From positions 248,001 to 312,000 of the forward strand of contig NW_002476353.1 of the NCBI RefSeq assembly GCF_000189635.1: a DNA stretch of 64,000 nucleotides, given 5' to 3'. Below are positions 12,820 through 23,230 of the stretch, one piece after another. The notes below the pieces were generated by a model. It was given only the letters and a program-made list of their open reading frames with translations, had not been told where the DNA came from and ran no database searches. Made by a program: the position numbers and the translations under genes. Each line of letters begins with the position of its first letter. Position 1 is the first letter of the stretch. Source of the stretch: Tetrahymena thermophila SB210 (Eukaryota; Ciliophora; Oligohymenophorea; Hymenostomatida; Tetrahymenidae).

Positions 12820-13095
12820 TATAAGAGATTAATTTAAAAATGTTTAAAAGATTTCAAAACTCTAAATATTTAATCCAAATAAAGTTACAATTTAAATTTT
12901 CAATTATTTTTTAATTTTTTTAACTAAATAAAAGTTTATTATATTTTATTTAATATTCTTCATAATTTAATAATCAATCCAATAATTTTAAGATAAATAA
13001 ATAATTTAAAATTATATTAAAATAAGATTTCAACACTTTAAACATTCAACTCAAATAAAATTACTCTGCTATTATTTGATTATCATTAAATAGCT
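12820..13095. repeat. ~176-bp diverged tandem repeat in the 12504-13403 spacer
   Basis: 'AAGATTTCAAAACTCTAAAT' near 12848 recurs as 'AAGATTTCAACACTTTAAAC' near 13024, each followed by '(C/T)CAAATAAA(G/A)TTAC'. The two units are about 70-75% alike. The rest of the 900-bp spacer holds no visible gene. Confidence 0.5.
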
Positions 13096-13403
13096 AAAAG
13101 AAAAGTTTCTTTCATTTAATTTATTACTTTTATAAATTCAAATTTCATTGTAAATATTCAAAAGTATCCAAGATTAAATATATTTGAAAATAATTTTAGG
13201 CTAATTTATTTATTTTAAAAAATTGTATTTTTAAAATCAGTAAATGAAATAATAGAAAAATTTTATTAATTCTTTAAAAAATACAAAGCAACTATTTTAT
13301 TCTTTGATATTGAAAATATTTATAAATTAAAGGTTAAATTTAGTTTAATCTCTCTCTTAATTAAATATAATTATAAATAACTATAAAAATCAGATTATTT
13401 AAT

Positions 13404-14732
13404 TCATTCAATATGAAAATCAAATGCTATATGATACGGATTGTTCAATAGGATTGATTAAAAATATTTTTTGAAAACTAAAATTGTGAGTATAAGTTGT
13501 TTGTTGTTTTTAAAATATTGGCTAAAATCTAAATATTCTACCAGATCAGTTCCATTTGTATACATCAATTATAGTATCATTGGATGATAAATTAAGAATT
13601 TTTATTATTCAGTTAAGAGACAAATATTACTGTATATTTCTATAACCTAAAGAGACTATACACTAAATATGTCTTTAAGAAGCTAAATAAACTAATCTTC
13701 ATCATAAAAATTATCCATCAAAATTTTTAATCTCAAACTTTTAAGGTAAATAATATTTTTTATTCCTGTTAGGTCTTATGAAAGTAAATTGTAATCAGAG
13801 CTCACAATAAATAGATCAAGATCTTCTAAGTTTTTTAATTAGCTTACACAGTTTATCAAAAGACCTAGATGCCTAAAAGTACTTCTTGAATAACCTTTAA
13901 TATCAATTGATAAATGTTTTAGATTATTTATTTATTAAAAATAAAAATCTTAGTTTGGAAGATGGATATAGCAGTTATCAAATGTTAAATTTAAATATTC
14001 CAGATTTTTCATATTTTCACTGATAATTTAATATAAATCTTCTGTTAAGACAGCTGCTTCTTTTTGCATAATCCTAATTGTCAAATTATTAATTTATTAA
14101 AATTATCTTAAATTGCTAAATACACAGCTGATTGTTTCTTAATCCAAAGAAAATGTAATAGAAAATTTTAGATTTTTTAGTTAAATTAAGGAACTGCCAC
14201 TCTTAAAAAGTTAGGAAACACTTTTATTTGACATTGCTGATAAATCAATTGAAGAAATATCTAAATTTTATATTTATTTTAGGTTTGCAATTTACTATGA
14301 AAATTAAACACAATTTATTATGTTTTAGTTATTTTCTATATCCAGCTTAAAACCTTTTAATGAAGATAATTGTGTTAAATTTTGTAAAAGCTACGAAAAT
14401 AATTCCCCGCTTAGTTGACAATTTTTCCATAATGAAATTTATATGCATTAAATATTCTTAAAGTTCTAAATAAAATCATTTATTAAATGAATTTCATCAT
14501 TTTAGAGTTCATTTTATCCCTCAATAGTTATCGAAATTTAAAATATTGTTTCATAAAAACCATTTAATTAAAACAAGATTATTATTTATTTAAATACATC
14601 TACTGAAAGTTAAGATTTATATCTTAGATTGATAGCAAGATTCCTGCATTTTTTTAGATTTTAAATATTATTTTTAATATTATCAATTATCTAATCTTAT
14701 TATTTGCTTTTAAGGGATATTACATATTCCAT
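13404..14732 (-). CDS. Leucine-rich-repeat protein (intronless)
   Basis: A single open frame of 443 codons runs from ATG 14732-14730 to TGA 13404-13406. An in-frame TGA lies about 30 codons upstream of the chosen ATG, which fixes the N-terminus to this ORF unless a spliced exon exists. The protein is built from irregular leucine-rich repeats of the RI/FBXL style, with strands such as NLKKCRNLAINL, LKNLKFSITFSL, MKNLEYLNLTF, LKNLEDLDLFI and LKSLRLKIL, spaced 50-60 residues apart with amphipathic helices between. No F-box, kinase or membrane segment is seen. Large families of such LRR proteins are known in Tetrahymena. It likely acts as an intracellular binding scaffold. Its 5' end faces that of the LRR gene at 14890. 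Confidence 0.85.
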
Positions 14733-14889
14733 TTCAGCATCTTATTTAATAAAATTTGTTCAGAATTAATTATAATTTTTTTGCGTAAGTCAAAGAATTT
14801 AAGGATTTAAGATTAATAAATTAGTGTATGATTGAATCTTTTTTAATATTTTACTTATTTTTAGATATTTTTCATTATTTATAAATAAA
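14733..14889. promoter_or_regulatory. 157-bp divergent promoter interval
   Basis: The two LRR genes start on opposite strands with only 157 bp between their ATGs. Any core promoters and leaders of both genes must lie here or overlap the genes. No specific motif is recognisable; the interval is plain AT-rich DNA. This is inference from gene positions only. Confidence 0.5.
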
Positions 14890-16560
14890 ATGGACATAAA
14901 GGTTTGCTAGTGGTATAGTAGCTTGTCAAAAAATCTTCAAATAAAACCTGGAATTTAGTAATTTTTTGCAGTAAAGTAAAAGCTCCTCATTTAACTCTTA
15001 AAAAATAATCACGTGAAAATAGCTTGGTAGATAACAATGACTAAAAAATAATTATAAATGAAGATACAAAACAATATGAGATCCAGAATAAATTGCAACA
15101 AATTAAGAGCATATTTACTGATGTTACGTAAGATTAATTTAAAACTAATTAATAAATATCGCAACCATTTTTGAAAAAGATAAATAAATTCAGCAGATCA
15201 AATAGAGGCATTCATAAACATTTTAAAATTTCTTACTGCATTTTCCTAAAATGTAGAAGAAATGAAAATAATTTTGTGGTATTCTAAATTTAGCTTGCTT
15301 TAAAAGACTAAACACCTTTTTATATAAATTTTAGGAATAACAATCTCCTCCATCAAAGAAATGGCCACTATTTACATAATTTGATTAGCAGCTCAACAAA
15401 TTTAAAAAGCTTAATACTAGATTTAGGGTATGCTTGATATTAACAAATCATATTTATTTTTATCTTACAAAACTGTAAATAATAGGAATAACCTGTTGAG
15501 TGATTAAGGAATTTCCTAAATATTTCAATTTTAATAATAACCCTTACATAATTTAACAAGTTTGAATTTAAGTGTAAGGTAAATTTCTACTTTTTTACTT
15601 GAATTAAGGAATATATTTTTCTAAGTTTTAACAAAATAACAGATTATTCACTAGAAGATGTTCTATCATTTGTTACTAATCTTCCTAATATTAGATATTT
15701 GAAGTTTGACATTATGTATAATTACTCGTATAGGAAATATAAATATATATATTAACTTTTTATTAGGAATAATTAGGTTAGTGTTAATGGTTTAGTTAAA
15801 ATAATTGAATCTTTTAATTTGCTTAAAAACCTATGCACACTAGATTTAAATATTATGTAATTAAAAAATAAAAATATCAAAATATCATTTTTAAATTGAA
15901 AATTTAATAAAAGAAAAAATAAGTGAAATTCTTATTATAAAAAATAATTGATTACTAATTAAATTTAAAAAGAAATTATTTTAATTAAGTTATTAGGAGT
16001 ATTAGCAATAAATTAACTTTCTATCAGTTCATTATCTAAACTTTTCTTTATTAGACTAAATTAACCAATAAATTTATTTTTGAAATGTTTTAAAAATAGG
16101 TAAAATTAAAAAATAGAAGAAAACTATCAATATTTATATTAGCTAGGAAAGCATCTATCAAACTTGTAAAACGTGACCACAATAATACTTCATTTGCACT
16201 GTCCTGATGATGAGTATTAATTAATTTATAATTATTTTAATCATATTAATTATTAATTTGAAAATAATATTTAATTAAAGCTTTATATCAGCTGTCTAAA
16301 TGATGAAAGAAGAAATTTAGTTAATTGAATAATTAAAAGACTCTAAATATTTAAGAAAATTAGAAATACTAAACTTGTAATTCTAAATTTAATCTCTTAA
16401 AATTAAATTCAACTTATTGTTTAATAATTATTTAAAGTAACGTGGAATTAGATAGTTCTTGCAAATCCATAATAAATTAAATGGCTTCTTAATTAATGAA
16501 TATAGATTTACTACTAGAATAAAGAATAGACACAGGAATGGATATATTTTAAGAATTTGA
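14890..16560 (+). CDS. Leucine-rich-repeat protein, ten exons, one repeat per exon
   Basis: Ten exons fit in phase to 370 codons (369 residues): 14890-14975, 15023-15127, 15180-15278, 15335-15427, 15486-15578, 15626-15715, 15767-15856, 15997-16099, 16143-16213 and 16281-16560 (TGA 16558-16560). The head is MDIKVCQWYSSLSKNLQ. The middle exons (99, 93, 93, 90 and 90 bp) all end in phase 2 and each encodes one LRR of 30-33 residues: WNNNLLHQR...LKSLILDL, GNNLLSDQG...LTSLNLSV, FNKITDYSL...IRYLKFDI, NNQVSVNGL...LCTLDLNI. The splice site falls just before the NN of the repeat, so exons and repeats have the same period. This resembles RNase-inhibitor-type LRR genes. The intron at 15857-15996 (140 bp) is longer than the rest, and the exon after it is the weakest repeat. 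Function unknown. Confidence 0.8.
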
Positions 16561-17598
16561 AATAATAGACAAAATGTTAAGATACAAGTATATAAAATTA
16601 ATTGAAATAATTATATTTCACAAAAAAATAAAACCTTATCTAACATTTAATCCTCTTTTTATTTATTTAGATTTGTATTTATGATTTTACGTGAATTGTT
16701 GCTTATAAAAATTATTTTCATTCATTTTTATAGCTTAATTTCTTAAGGAAAATTATTTAAACTATGAGAAACAATTTTATTTAATTTTCTCAAAAGATAA
16801 ATCCCTAACTAGCTTTTGATCCTCTTATTTATTTATTTATTATTAGTTTATTTATTTATTTTGGTTTGTATTTATATTGATAATATTTGTCAAAAAATAA
16901 TTTATTTTATTTTTATAACTTAGTTTGCAAAATTTTGATAGAAAAATACATAAAACTAATTGAAATAATTACAATTCACAAAAAATTAAATGATATCTAG
17001 CTTTTATTCCTATCTTTAATTATTTATTTGCTTTGTTTTTAAACATATTTTATTTTATATATTTATCTATAAAAATAATTTTGTTTTATTTTTTTGCTTA
17101 ATTTGTAAAATTTTAATACAAAAGTTTGTAAAATTGATAGAAAAAATTATGTTTCTAAAAAAAAATAAAACAAAATCTTTATTAAAATCGCTCTATTTTT
17201 ATTTAGTTTTGTATTTAATTTTTTTGTGTGCCATATTTTTCTATAAAAATATTTTTTTTTTTTACTTGAATTACTTAGTTTCTAGGCAAATCTATAGAAG
17301 TTTGTTTTATTATTAAGAATATTCTACTTTTAAAAATATTATTAGTTAGATTAATTTATAATATATGAATTAATGATAAAATTTAGATTTAATTCTAAGA
17401 AATTATCTATAATAATATATAAATCAATTAAATTTGAACATTTTATGATTTCAAAGATATCTAAATTTATAATCATTATTTGATTTATCAATTTAATATT
17501 TATAATAATTAAAAAGCTAAAGCACAAAACAAGCTAAGCAACCAAAGTCAAAATTTAAGGTTAAGATACATAATAGATTTAGGATACATTATTTTAAA
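16561..17598. repeat. Spacer with three degenerate repeat copies
   Basis: A block like 'AAAACTAATTGAAATAATTA' followed by 'TCACAAAAAA(T)TAAA', 'CCT.TTT.TTATTTATTT' and 'TTTGTATTTA' recurs near 16590, 16945 and 17125 (the last strongly diverged). Units differ in length by insertions of T-rich DNA. The open frame 17134-17316 falls inside the third copy and is not a gene by its composition (almost only Phe, Tyr, Leu, Lys). Confidence 0.5.
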
Positions 17599-18643
17599 AT
17601 GACTGAAAGATATTGGTAAAGATATAGAAATGCATACTACGCTGATCCTTTAAATTCAGATCCTTTTTGGGTTAATGTTAAGAACGATGTCAACAGAAAA
17701 AGAAACCCAAAGCATCATCTTGAATTATATAGCATATGTAGATCACCAAACCCATACATAAACTAAATAAAAAGCTCACCTAACATTACTCATGATACAG
17801 TAGCAGAATTGGTAATTACATAAAAATTAATATGATAATATTTATGATTATTTGATTTAATTAGATTTGTAGAGATAAAGCATGCGAGTTGCAGTATTGC
17901 ATGAGTTTATAATTAGTTGCAGCAGAAAATAGAAGAAGAAAAATAGAGTAATTTTAATTTTATATTTACTGCGTAGGATAACCATGATTATTTTTAATTA
18001 ATTGAATAGTTTGTAAGGATGTGAATCGCAATAAAAAATAATGAATTCATGTATAACTTAAGAGCTATAAAGAATTTAGTCAGTTGAATAAAAACTCAGA
18101 GAAAGAACTTTAGGTATTGAAAATATGGATTAAAAGCCAATATTTATTACTACTAAAAAGAACTCTTAAGAGACTATGCTTATCGAAGCTTGAAACACCA
18201 TGAGCATGTAAAAATAGAAAAAGACTTCACTTCTTTCAAAAGATATAATTTAGAAAATGTTAATAAATAATTAAGCATTGGAATATATTAAAATATTGAT
18301 TAAAAATTCACAACACACTCAAACAAAAAACCAACATATTAATATATAAATCTAATAAATGTTTTTCTAAGTATTTATTTATATATTTTAGCCAGTCTAC
18401 TATCAGCTAATTTTCTTTTAAAAAATTAAAACATTTTCTTCTCTACAAACATCAGAAGACAAGAAAATAAATTAACTCACTAATTAACTTTCAAACACAT
18501 TTTATATTTATATTTTTAATTATAAAGTTTACTTAAAAAAATAATATAAAGGAGTACTTTCTAGAAATTTTTTTAAATTAAATTATATAAAATTAATTTG
18601 TTATTTTTTTGTAGAATTTTCATAAAAATACAAAAATGAATGA
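17599..18643 (+). CDS. Twin-CX9C (CHCH-like) protein, probably mitochondrial intermembrane space
   Basis: Exons 17599-17811, 17865-17947 and 18010-18113 are firm (introns 53 and 62 bp, GTAATT/A...TAG). The start is MTERYWQRYRNAYYADPL. Two exact CX9C pairs follow, C-RDKACELQY-C and C-ESQQKIMNS-C, joined by a charged helix (AAENRRRKID); this is the signature of MIA40-imported CHCH proteins such as the CMC/COX-assembly group. Beyond residue about 130 the frame must change: a GT...AAAAG segment of only 23 bp (18114-18136) restores a coding frame (NIYYYQKELLRDYAYRSLKHH...), and a second 31-bp segment (18361-18391) fits before TGA 18641-18643. Without them the ORF stops at TGA 18191-18193 (159 residues). 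The N-terminal CHCH part is good; the C-terminal model is uncertain. Confidence 0.55.
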
Positions 18644-18860
18644 AAAAACTATTTTTATTTGTTTTATCAAATCAATTAATTGAATGTTGATAAACTTTTA
18701 CTATTTTTACATAAAAAATAAATAATGAAAAAATATACATATTTTTTAGGAGATAAGAAAGTTAAATAAGATTTGGTGAATTACAAGTTATTTAATCTTT
18801 TGGCTTCTAAATAACTTTAGGTTTAGAATAAATAATTTTGTAATGATAAATTAATTAATT

Positions 18861-21800
18861 TCATTTATATATAATTTCTTTTAAATGTTGAGTCATATTT
18901 TCTTAGCTGAAAAGTTATTTTTATTTTATGACACTTAACTCAATCACTTTGTAATTTAAGTGTTCTAGGTATTTAATTTTTTATTTGGTTGGAGGAGTAA
19001 TTTCTCCATTAAAGAAGTGGAGGTCTCCATTGAATTCTATAATTATTTTTTATTATGGCAAATAGAAATCAGTCTTGAAATACTCTATTACATATTCGCG
19101 TTAAAACGGTATATTTAAATTTTACAAGCTGTCTTAAATGATCTTTTCATATGGAGAATATTCAGCTGAAGAGTGACTTTCTTCTTCATTCTCTGAATCA
19201 TCAATCTCAGTTATGCTTTAAGCACTGAGTAGCCCTTCTTCTTTACTTTTTATTTGCATTTCATGTATGAATGAAGCAATAATTTTATCTTAAAGATTTA
19301 ATTAAGGATATTAGAATTTAATTTGCTATAAACAAATAAAAAATATCTTTTTTTGCTAGAAAGGTTCTTATTTTAAATCAAATTAGCCATTTTATATTTT
19401 GAATAAAAGATCCTTCATAGCCTTCTAGATAATTTCTTAGCTTACTTCTTGATGGATATAGGAGTTTATTAATTTTACATAATCTGAAAAACCCAAATTT
19501 TAGTATAAATATTATGGTAAAGAATTTATTTTTTCAACAAATTATTAATTTGCATGTCTTAGTCTTGTTATATTGTAGAATGAATCGATTGCTTTCTCAA
19601 GTTTTACCTACTTTTTATCTATTTATTATATAATTTGTTATTCAAGCATTTATAAAAGCTCATCATCCATAAAAAAATTTCTTCTGTACTCTGTCATCAT
19701 ATAATTTGTAATTTGTTTACTATTCAGGAATTTTTGCTTTAATTCTTGTATCACATCAGATTTTTTTCTTATTAAGTGGCTTAGCTATTTTAAAAAAGCA
19801 ACTTTAACTTTTTTTGTTTTACAATTTTTATAAAAATTTACCTTTTTTTTATTCAAGAAGTGTAAATAAAAAGTAATTTCTTGCATTTCTAGCTTTTAGA
19901 CGTTCTAAACGAACCAATCAATAATTAATTAATGAACTAATTTATTAGAAGGAGTGCTATGAATAAGTGCTTGTTTGATATGAATGAAACTAATCTAAAT
20001 TTTAAAATTAAGCTTAAAAATTTGAATTTTTTTATTTTATATAATTTTACTTATAGTCTTTTTTCTTTTAGATTGTTTAAAACCTTTTTAGCCTTTGGAA
20101 TTTACTATTCGATTAACTCAAGAAAGAGGATTGTGCAGATGGTATTATAAGAAATAAATTTATTTTCTATAACAGTTTAATCTAAAATGTCAATCAACTA
20201 TTGAGCTATTTCTATTTAGTCAAGTTTTGTCAAAAACAAGTATGCAGAGTATGAAATTATAAATATATCATTTTGGTATCTCAGGTTATGCAAGTTTTCA
20301 ATGATATTAGGTCTTTATTTTATTTTTAAAAAATTTATATTTTTTAAAGCATAGTTTAAATCAAATTACCTAATTTGCTAAATAATTTCTGTTACTTCTT
20401 ATTTAAATTAATCATGCTAGTAAAAATTACATAGAGTGCAAAAAGAGTTTATAATTGGCATTCCTTTGATATATTTGTAGTAGGTTCTAATATTTTCAAA
20501 AGCATATTACACTATTTCAGGATCTATGTCCATTTAAATTCTATTGTTTAAAAAAAATATTTTTTTCTAAAAAAATAAAAATGAATTTTTAGGAATTTAC
20601 TTTGAAATCTGATAAAAAAGAGATGTTTTTATTAATGTCAAGTTTGTCTTGAAAGAATTCTTGTCAAGAATTTAAATGTATTATTTTGTAATTTCTAGAA
20701 GAGTTTTGAAACATTCTTCTTACTATGGTGAGTAGCCTAGAGGCAGGAAAATAGATTATGCTTCTATGCAGTTTGTTACGAAAGGAAAGCGTTTCTTAGA
20801 GGTAGATTGCAAACCAATATTTTTAACTTATTATATTCTTTACTCTTTTTCAAAGAAGTGAATCAAATGCTTGAAAAGAGTTGTCAAAGAAGTATAAGTG
20901 TAAATGATATCAGCTTTATTTTTGAAAGAATAAATTTGTTTTTCTTAAATATTTTTCAAACTTTGATTGAGGTTTATCTCTCCAATTTTTAGGTTGTTAG
21001 AGAAAAGTAAATTGAGAGTCTAAATATCAAATTACTGCTTTTTAATATGATTCCATAAATCATCTGCAATTTTATTTTATTTGCAACTTGTAAATTTGAT
21101 TAAAAGTATTGTTGAATCTGATAGGTTCTCATTAAAATTAAGTTTAACATCATTTTAACTCAAGTGGAATATATCCTTGTACCTCAGATAGTGAGTAGTA
21201 ATAGCACTATCTGGATATTTATCTTGATTAGACATGACATAGCTGTTTATTATTTTACTTGTTTCTAAAAATTACTCTTCTTTGAAATTCTATAAGAAGT
21301 AACTGTATATGTTAGAAAGAGTTATATAGTTTAATGGTTCTGCATTTTACAAAATTTCCTCTCTTACAAAAGCATCAAATTTAAAACATTGTTAATGCAA
21401 ACTTTTGTATAGATAATTGCCATACATATTGATCACTTTGAATAAAAGGAAAAGTTGTGATTTATTATGCTTTTTTAAATAATAATTAGCCTGCAATCTC
21501 AACATTGAAGAAATTTCTTTGTTATAAGTATTTTTGACAGCATCTTTAATTCCTTCTCTCTTTTTATATTAAATTATGCTTTTAAATATCTCTCAATAAA
21601 AAAAAGGTAAAATACCATAGTAAGAGGTGAATGAAGGTACAAATCTCTCAAAAGTGTTATCTAATATTACTAATTTGCATTAATAATTTCCTATATAAGT
21701 TGATCTATGCTCTTAGACTCCCTATTTATCTTATAGCCTTAAGATTGCTTTGATTATAATCCTTAATTTTATTTATCTATTTCAGATTCATTTGTTAGAC

Positions 21801-21969
21801 TCTCGTCTATTTAAATGGTTTATTAAAAGAATTAATCTATCTCTAAATCTTTCTAAAATGGTTTCTAATCTTAATTGTGAATTCCATATCTCAGTAATGG
21901 TCTAAAAATAAAATTCTTTTGTTAAGACACTTTCTTGAATATTCTTAAAAGCATTTATTAACTTATCAT
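18861..21969 (-). CDS. RAP-domain protein, probable mitochondrial RNA metabolism factor
   Basis: Four exons join in phase to 968 codons (967 residues): 21969-21671, 21578-20370, 20312-20051 and 19994-18861 (TGA 18861-18863); introns 92, 57 and 56 bp. The N-terminus MISQQMLLRIFKKVSQQKNF is basic and amphipathic, as in mitochondrial presequences; ATG 21954 is an alternative start. Residues of about 120-850 are helical and repetitive in style (NYITLSNIYSYFLQNFKEE, NDIFIISYSAYLFLTKLDQ), like the HPR/OPR/FASTK helical arrays that bind RNA. Residues of about 888-967 form a RAP domain: FKTDFYLPQQKIIIEFNGDL, then HFFNGE, KIKYLEHLNYKVIEL and a final helix. IEFNGDLHF matches the family's 'IEVDGPSHF' core. 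Such proteins act on organellar mRNA or rRNA. The exact target is unknown. Confidence 0.85.
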
Positions 21970-22319
21970 AATTCCTACTTATTTTTCTACCTAATTGGAT
22001 AAAAGATTAATTAATTATTTTTTTAATTTTACTTTTAATTCTTTTTCATCCAATATTTTTATTTTTTTAAAAGATATATTCAGAAACTTCTATACATATT
22101 TAGATATTTTAAGTTTTTAGTTCATTTTAAATTAAATATTATTAAAATATTTTTTAAAACGTCCAAGAAACAAATAAGCTATTTTACATTAAAATTTAAA
22201 TAAATAGTTTTAATTAATTTATTTTTTTAATTAAAAAAATTCTGAAAGCCTTCTCTAAATTTAAATGACGAACTTGCACTTATTATTTTTGATCAAAGCA
22301 AACATATTCGAAAATTGTG

Positions 22320-23230
22320 ATTTTAATTGGTTATTCAATATTTCACTAGAATTTTTTATTCTTAAAATTTGTAACTACTTAAACTTAATATTTAATAGAG
22401 TTTAAATTATAATTAAGAATAATTGTAAAGAAATTGCTCAAATTGTTTTTATTTGGCTTGCTTACATAAAAATTTTATGTAAAAATAGCTGATTGAAGCT
22501 GTAAATAATTTAAATAAATAAAAAATTTCTAATAAAATTTAAGTAAATGTATCTTTGTAAGCTGTTCAAATATCTGACAAGTTTTATATAAATTTGTATC
22601 ATTTTAAAGTTAAAATTGAAGAAAAAATATGTAATATACCTATTCTACTAAACTAAAGTGTAAAGTAAATATCTCAAAGAAATTTAGTATAATTTATAAC
22701 ATATTTAGAAATTTTGAAAGTTTTTTGTAAGCAATAAATAAAATATTAAATAGCTTATTTATTTTTGCTTTATTAAAAAGAACAAATTTTCTGTGTCTAT
22801 TTATAATTTAACTTAAAAATCTATTTTTATATTTAAGAATAAAAGGCATAAACCCAATTAATTTAAATTGATTGTTCAGTATTTAATTAGGGTTTTTTAT
22901 CCTTAAAATTAGTATAAATTTATCTTTGCAAGCTGTCCAATTATTTGACAACTATTTAAAAAAATCTAATAAAAATTAATAATAAAATTGAAGAAATATG
23001 TAATATCAATATTCAACAAGAAGGTAAAGTAATATCTCAAAGAAACTTAGCAGAATTTAAAGCATATTTAGATTTTTGTAAATTTGTTTGTATGAAATAA
23101 ATTCATTAGCTCATTTATTTAAAATTTATTTCAGAAATCTTATTTTTGTTTCTATTTAAATATTTACTGAGATATCCATTTTTCTTTTTAAGAATAAAAT
23201 AATAAACCTAATTTGTTATTAAATTTTATT
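22320..23230. repeat. ~370-bp diverged tandem duplication in a gene-poor spacer
   Basis: A block 'ATCTTTGYAAGCTGTYCAA' near 22551 recurs near 22923 (offset about 372 bp). The copies share further landmarks: 'AAAATTGAAGAA', 'ATATCTCAAAGAAA(T/C)TTAG', 'ACATATTTAGA' or 'GCATATTTAGA', and 'AAGAATAAAA...AAACC(C/T)AATT'. A partial third copy may start near 22320. No coding frame is shared. Confidence 0.55.

Noticed and set aside
17134-17316. Plus-strand ORF of 60 aa rich in Phe, Tyr and Leu
   Set aside because: Lies in the third copy of a degenerate spacer repeat and has no gene-like pattern.
19959-20150. Plus-strand ORF of 63 aa
   Set aside because: Antisense shadow of the RAP gene across its 56-bp intron.
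20807-20992. Plus-strand ORF of 61 aa
   Set aside because: Antisense shadow of exon 2 of the RAP gene.
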